The position numbers and the translations under genes were made by a program. 9,661 nt of DNA, taken from assembly GCA_965369385.1 (NCBI GenBank), contig CBDUQP010000121.1, forward strand, positions 1 to 9,661. The letters are read 5' to 3'. Source of the stretch: CBDUQP01 sp965369385. GTDB taxonomy: Bacteria > Planctomycetota > Phycisphaerae > SM23-33. Below, in pieces: positions 4,403 through 9,661 of this stretch. Positions within the stretch are counted from its first letter, which is position 1. The number at the start of each line of letters is the position of its first letter. The notes under the pieces were generated by a model. The model worked only from the letters and a program-made list of their open reading frames with translations, had not been told where the DNA came from and did not search any database.

Positions 4403-7272
4403 GCCCACAAATGAAACTAACGATCATACCTGTTTGCGTGCTGGCCTGCCTGCTGGGCGGGTGCAACTTCTCGTCAGACGGCAAATCGCTCAGCATCTGG
4501 ATCGCAAGCGACATGACCGCACTCACCGACAGGACCCCAAAGTCCAACGATCCTATCATCTATGACAACACCGCTGGCATGGTCAAGCTGTTCTCCGGGG
4601 CCAACGAGACCGTCAGCTTCCAGATTGTCGTTGATGCCAAAGAAAACGATATCGACAAACTCAGCATTAGTTGCCCCGATCTATCCGACGGACGCAATCA
4701 TTCCATAGACGCGAGCAATGTCCGGTTCTTCAGCGCCCACACCGTCAATATCACCAGTTACCCCGCGTGGTATCTTCGCCTTGTAGACAATGTGCCCCAG
4801 CCTGCCAAGTTCTTCGACATACTTGTCCCACTCCATGACGGCGGACCGACCGATATCGACCTGCCAACCGAGGGACGGGCCGTGATATGGGTGGACGTGC
4901 GAATCCCACCGGACGCCATCGAAGGCACATACAACACCACGCTCACGCTTTCCGGCAGCAGGGGATATCGCCGCACTATCAAACTGAAAACACAGGTATA
5001 CGGTTTCGTCCTGCCCGACGCCCGCCCGCTGGCGACGGTTGGCGGTTTTTCCAGTGCGGACATATTCCGCAAATTCGTCAAACGCAACGGGCGGCCCTTC
5101 GTACCCGTGAGATGGGATCGCAAAAATGCGCAGGTAAGGCGCGGCCTCGTTCTGATGCGGCAACTCATGCGACTCAGCCACGCACACCGTCTGGACCTGT
5201 TCGACAAGTCTATTCGCCCGATCATGAAACGCGACGCCATCGGCAGCATCAAGATCGACTGGACCGACTACGACGCCATCGTGATGCCATATCTCGACGG
5301 TTCGGCATTTGCAGATCGCGTGAGCTGCCCCGCCTGGCCAATGCCGCTGCATAACGACTGGCCAATACCCAAATACTACGGCGGCCCGCACAATGACAGC
5401 TACCTCAGAACCATCACATCCCTGACAAAACAATATTACTCGCACTTCGCTGACATACTCCAAGTGGATCGCCAGATGTTCCACTGGCCGTATCGCCGTG
5501 AGATCAACGCAGCCGCTTACGATACATACGCACACCTTGCCCGGCTAATCAAGCACGCCGACAGCGCCACACCGGTGCTGTCGCAGCTCGCCATCGATCC
5601 GCCAAAGCTTACCGGCTGGACCGCAGCCGATGATCTGCCCGAGCTGATCGACATCTACTCTCCCGCCGCCAAATACTTCGAGCCCAAACCCCCAACAACC
5701 GCCCGCACGGACCACCCGCTGGCCGGCACGTGGCTGTCGCCGGGCGACCCGCCCTACCTGCCAAGCCTCGGCGTTATCGCGACGGGATCAGACGTAAGGG
5801 CAATCCCGTGGTTCGCCATGAGATACAAGTCGGCCGGCATGTTCATCCCCGATGTGCTGCATTGGGACAAAGACCCGTTCAGCTCACACGCAGATGCCGA
5901 CGCGAGGCTCTTCTATCCCGGTAACGTTGTGGGCATTGATCGGATTCTCCCGTCGGTGCGGCTCAAACGCCTTCGCAGGGGCTTGCAGGATATCTCGTAC
6001 ATATGGCTTCTGCAGCAGCGTAACCGCGCCGAAATCGCCGACAGGGTGCTCAAGGCGATGGCACGCTACGGCGGCCTGGGCGCCGCGGGTGACCACTATC
6101 TGGACCCGCGACTTGACGGATGGCAGAAAGACCCGCAGACATGGGAAATGGCACGCCGTCTGCTGGCCGAAGAGTTGCAGGAATCGATGCGGAACCCCAC
6201 AGGCAAAACCACAAGCCGCCTGCTGGCACAGCGGATTCTCTGGCAGCAATTCACCAAACGCTCGCAGCAGATCCGCGTTGAGCAGGTCCGCTCACGAGTG
6301 ACGATTTCACCCGACTCTGCGCCCACTGCCAAGAAGCTGCGTGCAACTATATGGCTTGACCTCTACAACGAGTTCAGCCGCGATGCCAACGCAACGGTGA
6401 AACTGGACAAGCTCCCGCCCGGGTGGGTTGCAAAAATCGGCGAGGCGTCCGTATCGCCCTTCCGCCCCGCCACACGAAAAGTGGTGACTCTCCAGCTAGA
6501 CGGGACATATATCGCCGCGACATCAACAGGCAAAGTAAAACTGCCAATCGGCATAGTTACCGATATGCGCGACCGCAACTTGCTGACCGCACCCATACCG
6601 TTTGTGATGGCCGGCGTCGTGAGAAAGAAACTCACGATAGACGGTGATCTTTCCGATTGGCCTCTGCGACAAGGCAACACAGCCGGCGATTTTAGGCTTA
6701 TCGGCAAGCGAGGCAGCAAGGGCAATGGGCTCGCAAAACGCCAGACACTCGCCTTCGTCATGCGAGACAAGACCAACCTGTACATCGCATTCCATTGCGC
6801 AGAACCCGACATGCCGAATCTCACCGTTCAGCCGGACAACGCCATTCGCTATCGCCAACTGCTTGCCTGCGAGGAAGACCTTGTGGAAGTGCTGCTGGAC
6901 CCCGGCACGAAGGCGACCACCAGCGAAGGCTTGTACCATCTAACCGTCAAACCCAACGCTGTGAAGCGGGCGGAGAAAGGCGTGTCGTGCAAACCGCCAC
7001 TAGGCAAATCGCAATTCTGGCCCGTTGAGGCACGCATTGCCGTCGGAACCTATACCGACCACTGGATAGTGGAAATCGCCCTGCCGCTGAAATCGTTCGG
7101 CAAAGATGCCGACGCCAGATTCTGGGGCATCAATTTCTCGCGATTCACGCCACACCAGGGAGAGAGTTCCAACTGGGCAGAGGCTCCGAGATACCTCTAT
7201 GACCCGCGAAATCTGGGCACCATGTATCTGCCGGCCATGGACAAAGACAAAGACGCAAAACCCCGCCAGTAA
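4399..7272 (+). CDS. DUF4091/GH123-like lipoprotein with CBM9-like C-terminal domain
   Basis: The 957-residue product starts with a lipoprotein signal: a hydrophobic stretch ending LLGGC, with C22 as the lipidation site. It is probably membrane-anchored outside the cytoplasm. Residues about 60-205 form a beta-sandwich like the N-terminal domain of GH123-type proteins (ETVSFQIVV; DVRIPPDAIEGTYNTTLTLSG). Residues about 210-590 resemble the barrel and DUF4091 region, including WFAMRYKSAGMFIPDVLHW (471-489), LFYPG (504-508) and LPSVRLKRLRRGLQD (517-531). Residues about 744-950 are a CBM9-like carbohydrate-binding module (LTIDGDLSDW; NLYIAFHCAEPD; LVEVLLDPG; WIVEIALPLKSFG). Where relatives have an Asp-Glu-Pro catalytic motif, this protein reads MFHWPYRRE (360-368), so hydrolase activity is doubtful. 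The likely role is carbohydrate binding or processing at the cell surface. GGAA (4385-4388) supports the 4399 start; ATG 4411 is an alternative that keeps the lipobox. Confidence 0.8.
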   Translation: MSPQMKLTIIPVCVLACLLGGCNFSSDGKSLSIWIASDMTALTDRTPKSNDPIIYDNTAGMVKLFSGANETVSFQIVVDAKENDIDKLSISCPDLSDGRNHSIDASNVRFFSAHTVNITSYPAWYLRLVDNVPQPAKFFDILVPLHDGGPTDIDLPTEGRAVIWVDVRIPPDAIEGTYNTTLTLSGSRGYRRTIKLKTQVYGFVLPDARPLATVGGFSSADIFRKFVKRNGRPFVPVRWDRKNAQVRRGLVLMRQLMRLSHAHRLDLFDKSIRPIMKRDAIGSIKIDWTDYDAIVMPYLDGSAFADRVSCPAWPMPLHNDWPIPKYYGGPHNDSYLRTITSLTKQYYSHFADILQVDRQMFHWPYRREINAAAYDTYAHLARLIKHADSATPVLSQLAIDPPKLTGWTAADDLPELIDIYSPAAKYFEPKPPTTARTDHPLAGTWLSPGDPPYLPSLGVIATGSDVRAIPWFAMRYKSAGMFIPDVLHWDKDPFSSHADADARLFYPGNVVGIDRILPSVRLKRLRRGLQDISYIWLLQQRNRAEIADRVLKAMARYGGLGAAGDHYLDPRLDGWQKDPQTWEMARRLLAEELQESMRNPTGKTTSRLLAQRILWQQFTKRSQQIRVEQVRSRVTISPDSAPTAKKLRATIWLDLYNEFSRDANATVKLDKLPPGWVAKIGEASVSPFRPATRKVVTLQLDGTYIAATSTGKVKLPIGIVTDMRDRNLLTAPIPFVMAGVVRKKLTIDGDLSDWPLRQGNTAGDFRLIGKRGSKGNGLAKRQTLAFVMRDKTNLYIAFHCAEPDMPNLTVQPDNAIRYRQLLACEEDLVEVLLDPGTKATTSEGLYHLTVKPNAVKRAEKGVSCKPPLGKSQFWPVEARIAVGTYTDHWIVEIALPLKSFGKDADARFWGINFSRFTPHQGESSNWAEAPRYLYDPRNLGTMYLPAMDKDKDAKPRQ

Positions 7273-7288
7273 GCTCGTCCTCTATCAC

Positions 7289-7295
7289 AGGAAAG
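7289..7295 (+). promoter_or_regulatory. Strong Shine-Dalgarno sequence for the upstream pabB start
   Basis: AGGAAAG lies 7 bases before ATG 7303 and is the best ribosome-binding match in the window. It favours translation from 7303 even though conserved PabB sequence begins only after the in-frame ATG at 7390, whose upstream sequence (AAAGAACTGACA) is a poor match. Confidence 0.6.
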
Positions 7296-7302
7296 ACTAA
7301 CG

Positions 7303-8904
7303 ATGGTAACCTGCCTGTCGGCAATAGCGGACAGGCAACGACTTACGAATATTCCAGTTCGTATATTTCGCCGTGACAAAGAACTGACAATGCACTGGAC
7401 ACAGCAAATCACCAACGCGAGAGTCGTTTGCGAACCTGTCGCACAAAACACGCCAGGCAGCGCCCAACGCGTGCTTGATCTGCTCTGCGAACTGCCCGAC
7501 TCGATCCTCCTCGACTCATCGGCAAAACACACCGAACTCGGACGATATACCATCGCCGGATGCTGCTGCGCCGATGTGCTCACGCTCGAAGCGGGCAAGC
7601 TCACCTCTGCCAATGGAACCGTACTGGCGGACGGCAGCAATCGCGATCTGTGGCGATGCCTGCACAATGCCCTCGAAGCAGTTAAGGTGCCCCACAACGA
7701 TACGCCGGTAGACTACCTGCCCGGATGGCTTGGTTACGTGGGATATGAGACCGCCCGGCACATCGAAAAACTCCCCGCAACCACCCCGCCAGGCACCCAC
7801 CTGCCCGACATGCGCCTGGGCTTCTATGACGCCCTGCTGGTCTGCGATCACCAGCAGGAGCAATGGTATCTCCTGAGATTGGACGCCCTGCCAAATGCCG
7901 CCACAAGCTGCGCCGCAGATAAACTCCGCAGCATCGCAAAACTCGCCTGCAACCAAACCGCCGCCCCGGCCGCTTGCCTCCCCGCGTGCGATGCCCAACA
8001 TACTGATAAGAATAACGCCATCTTCTGCCGCGAAGACATTATATCGCAATTCACGCCCGAGCAATACCGCAACGCCGTCGCCAAGTGCATAGACTACATC
8101 GCAGCCGGTGATATCTTTCAGGTGAACCTGTCGCAGAGATTCACCGTCAAAGATGCGCCCCAGCCGCTTGCCATCTACAAAACACTGCGAAACCTCAATC
8201 CTGCATGGTACTCCGCATGGATGGCCTTCGAACACGCCGGCCAACATTTGCACGTTCTTTCCGCCAGTCCGGAACTGTTCCTCCGCGTACGGGATCGCAA
8301 GGTTACCACGCGTCCCATCAAGGGCACCCGTCGCCGGACCGGTGATGCCGCCCAGGACGCCCTCGCCCGCACAGAACTCCTTGCCAGCGACAAGGACAAC
8401 GCCGAACTGGCAATGATCGTGGACCTGCTGAGAAACGATCTCGGACGAATCTGCCTGTACGGTACTGTTAAGGTAACCGACCCATGCACACTGGAAACAC
8501 ACCCCACGGTGTTCCATCTGGCCGCTACCATAGAAGGCAGTCTGGCAGATAACGCCGGACCGGCCGAGCTGCTCAAGGCCACCTTCCCCGGCGGATCGAT
8601 AACCGGCGCGCCGAAGATTCGCGCGATGCAAATCATCGACGAGCTCGAACCGCACACACGCGGCATCTACACCGGCAGCATCTGCCATTTCGGGGTGGAC
8701 GGAGCCTGCGAAATGAGCATCGTCATCCGAACAATCGTATGCGAAGACGGCGTCGCACACGTGCAGGCCGGCGGAGGCATCGTGGCCGACTCCACGCCCG
8801 ATGGCGAATATCGGGAAACGCTCGACAAGGCCCGCGCCGCACTGGAAGCTATCAGCCTCGCACGCAACGAAAACGTCGAAAACAACACGGAGCAGACATC
8901 ATGA
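7303..8904 (+). CDS. pabB: Aminodeoxychorismate synthase component I
   Basis: PabB converts chorismate, with ammonia from a PabA glutaminase, to 4-amino-4-deoxychorismate for p-aminobenzoate and folate synthesis in the cytoplasm. It is told from anthranilate synthase TrpE by PIKGT with K340, the PabB active-site lysine (TrpE has alanine there), and by FPGGSITGAPK (428-438) rather than the TrpE form. Other chorismate-enzyme motifs are GDIFQVNLSQRF (269-280), SASPELF (320-326), MIVDLLRNDLGR (371-382) and VQAGGGIVADS (487-497). The N-terminal subdomain includes GWLGYVGYETAR. The 533-residue frame has 29 extra residues before M30 (base 7390), partly encoded by a palindrome. Counting from M30 it is 504 residues, nearer the family size, but the strong ribosome-binding site serves 7303. 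A variable linker near residues 215-245 is alanine- and cysteine-rich. No pabA or pabC is in the window. It follows the lipoprotein gene by 30 bp and overlaps the next gene by 4 bp. Confidence 0.92.
   Translation: MVTCLSAIADRQRLTNIPVRIFRRDKELTMHWTQQITNARVVCEPVAQNTPGSAQRVLDLLCELPDSILLDSSAKHTELGRYTIAGCCCADVLTLEAGKLTSANGTVLADGSNRDLWRCLHNALEAVKVPHNDTPVDYLPGWLGYVGYETARHIEKLPATTPPGTHLPDMRLGFYDALLVCDHQQEQWYLLRLDALPNAATSCAADKLRSIAKLACNQTAAPAACLPACDAQHTDKNNAIFCREDIISQFTPEQYRNAVAKCIDYIAAGDIFQVNLSQRFTVKDAPQPLAIYKTLRNLNPAWYSAWMAFEHAGQHLHVLSASPELFLRVRDRKVTTRPIKGTRRRTGDAAQDALARTELLASDKDNAELAMIVDLLRNDLGRICLYGTVKVTDPCTLETHPTVFHLAATIEGSLADNAGPAELLKATFPGGSITGAPKIRAMQIIDELEPHTRGIYTGSICHFGVDGACEMSIVIRTIVCEDGVAHVQAGGGIVADSTPDGEYRETLDKARAALEAISLARNENVENNTEQTS
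7312..7337. repeat. Palindrome in the first codons of pabB
   Basis: TGCCTGTC (7312-7319) and GACAGGCA (7330-7337) are perfect 8-bp arms around GGCAATAGCG. If translation starts at 7303 the palindrome encodes CLSAIADRQ. A second smaller inverted repeat, TACGAA/TTCGTA (7344-7349 with 7358-7363), follows. The loop word TCGGCAATAGCG nearly matches TCGGCAAATAGCG in the tandem repeat at 475-552. It may be a dispersed palindrome inserted at the gene start, or a hairpin that controls initiation. Confidence 0.55.
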
Positions 8905-9539
8905 AGACTTATCCCATAATGCTGGACCTTCGCGATAAGTTGGCGGTAGTCATAGGCGGCGGTAACGTGGGGCTCCGCAAAGCAAACGCCCTGCTGGCCG
9001 CCGGCGCCAGAGTCCGTCTGGTATCCCCCGACGGGCAATTGCCAGATACGCCGGACTCGGCAGAGCTGGTGGTTTCGCCATACAATCCGCAGCAACTCCA
9101 GGGCGCGACTCTTGTGTTTGCCTGCACTGACAACGCCGCATTGAACACCCAGATCGCCACCGACGCACGCGATGCTGGAGCCCTCGTCAACGCCGCCGAC
9201 CAGCCCGCCCAATGTGATTTCTACGCAGCCGCCGTCGTGCGTGATGGCGATCTGACGGTGACGATAGGTACCGGAGGCAAAGCACCGGCGTTGGCGGCCC
9301 TGCTGAAAGACAGAATCGCTGCATCTCTAGCAGAAGAAGACCTGGGCCAATTCGCCGAACTTATCGGCGATATTCGCGAAGAATTGAAGAATACGCAACC
9401 GAACGCGCATTTGCGTATGGAGATTGTCAACCGGCTCGTCTCTGAAGATACCATCGCCGCTTTCGCCACCGGCGGACCGGCTGCGGTTCACATGCGATTG
9501 CAGCAGATTGTCGAACGAATCAACGATATCGCCGATTGA
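8901..9539 (+). CDS. sirC: Precorrin-2 dehydrogenase (sirohaem synthase N-terminal type)
   Basis: The 212-residue product belongs to the Met8/CysG N-terminal family, which oxidises precorrin-2 to sirohydrochlorin with NAD+ and in some members also chelates iron to make sirohaem. The Rossmann motif is GGGNVGLRKA (19-28), followed by LLAAGARVRLVSP. CTDNAALN (75-82) holds the conserved aspartate (D77) used in catalysis by relatives. VNAADQPAQCDFYAAAVVRDGDLTVTIGTGGKAPALA matches the conserved core, with alanine where many members have serine in GKSP. There is no C-terminal uroporphyrinogen methyltransferase domain, so that step must be encoded elsewhere. ATG 8901 begins the conserved MKTYPIMLDL, has GGAG 8 bases upstream, and overlaps the pabB stop as ATGA, which implies coupled translation. 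A longer in-frame opening upstream lies wholly inside pabB and is not used. The symbol is by function; cysG N-terminal domain is an equal description. Confidence 0.9.
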   Translation: MKTYPIMLDLRDKLAVVIGGGNVGLRKANALLAAGARVRLVSPDGQLPDTPDSAELVVSPYNPQQLQGATLVFACTDNAALNTQIATDARDAGALVNAADQPAQCDFYAAAVVRDGDLTVTIGTGGKAPALAALLKDRIAASLAEEDLGQFAELIGDIREELKNTQPNAHLRMEIVNRLVSEDTIAAFATGGPAAVHMRLQQIVERINDIAD

Positions 9540-9549
9540 TCCACAGAAA

Positions 9550-9586
9550 GGGGACAGGCTACTTCTTAAATAAAGTAGCCTGCCCC
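9550..9586. repeat. GGGGAC hairpin, copy D, after the precorrin-2 dehydrogenase gene
   Basis: GGGGACAGGCTACTT pairs with AAGTAGCCTGCCCC around CTTAAATA, giving 14 base pairs with one bulged A. The AAAGGGGACAGGC end is like the right end of copies A and B in inverse orientation. It begins 10 bp after the stop codon and is followed by GAATGGC rather than a T-run. It may be a dispersed palindrome that also protects the transcript end; a classic intrinsic terminator is not supported. Confidence 0.65.
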
Positions 9587-9661
9587 GAATGGCACTGCCG
9601 TCTGTTCTAGTTCTTTGTACCGGCGAAACTGATGGGTGTTAAGTCTTCATAAGTTCTTGCC
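9587..9661. other. Unassigned tail of the window
   Basis: No start codon with a ribosome-binding site is seen here on the + strand. On the - strand a frame is open from the window edge for 17 codons (starting ARTYEDL) and stops at 9609-9607. This could be the end of a convergent gene, with the hairpin at 9550-9586 lying between the two stop codons. It is too short to judge and matches no family I know. Confidence 0.3.

Noticed and set aside
4681..5535. 284-codon - strand frame opposite the DUF4091 gene
   Set aside because: The + strand has a lipobox and recognisable domains through the same segment; the antisense frame is a by-product of GC-rich codon use.
7516..8760. Long 414-codon - strand frame opposite pabB
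   Set aside because: It is the antisense shadow of a clearly conserved pabB; the antisense product shows no domain.
8739..8900. Upstream extension of the precorrin-2 dehydrogenase
   Set aside because: The added arginine-rich residues lie entirely within pabB in another frame; the conserved protein and a good ribosome-binding site begin at 8901.
7303..8904. Anthranilate synthase TrpE as the identity of this gene
   Set aside because: PIKGT with lysine 340 and FPGGSITGAPK are PabB marks, and no trp genes are adjacent.

Overview
The window most likely comes from a planctomycete, probably of the Phycisphaerae type. This is inferred from four things: the pairing of thymidylate kinase with DNA polymerase III delta', a large lipoprotein of the DUF4091/CBM9-like kind, intergenic palindromes with GGGGAC ends, and moderately GC-rich codon use. 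No rRNA or other direct taxonomic marker is present. Every recognisable gene is on the + strand.

Layout. Bases 1-303 are the 3' end of tmk (dTMP kinase). A gene-free stretch of about 600 bp follows (304-912). It is packed with palindromic repeats: two GGGGAC...GTCCCC elements that each end in the same short hairpin motif, two more tandem copies of that motif, a third diverged GGGGAC hairpin, then an extended -10-like sequence and two bulged hairpins that may form a leader for the next gene. holB (913-2067) encodes the clamp-loader delta' subunit. Fifty bases later is a 710-residue MsbA-like ABC exporter (2118-4250), whose first extracytoplasmic loop carries a roughly 140-residue insertion with a PDZ-like core. 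A consensus TATAAT (4302-4307) and a possible 21-codon leader ORF precede a 957-residue predicted lipoprotein (4399-7272). That protein has an N-terminal beta-sandwich, a degenerate GH123/DUF4091-type barrel and a C-terminal CBM9-like domain. It is followed after 30 bp by pabB (7303-8904), which overlaps a precorrin-2 dehydrogenase gene (8901-9539) by ATGA. The window ends with another GGGGAC hairpin and a short unassigned tail.

How the genes relate. tmk and holB are a common bacterial pair for DNA precursor supply and replication. pabB and the precorrin-2 dehydrogenase are translationally coupled and feed folate and sirohaem (or other modified tetrapyrrole) synthesis. The exporter and the DUF4091 lipoprotein are envelope proteins with no visible functional link to their neighbours. 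No CRISPR array, phage gene, transposase or defence system is seen. The most unusual items are the PDZ-like insertion in the exporter, the apparent loss of the catalytic acid pair in the DUF4091 protein, the composite hairpin repeats, and a palindrome sitting in the first codons (or leader) of pabB.
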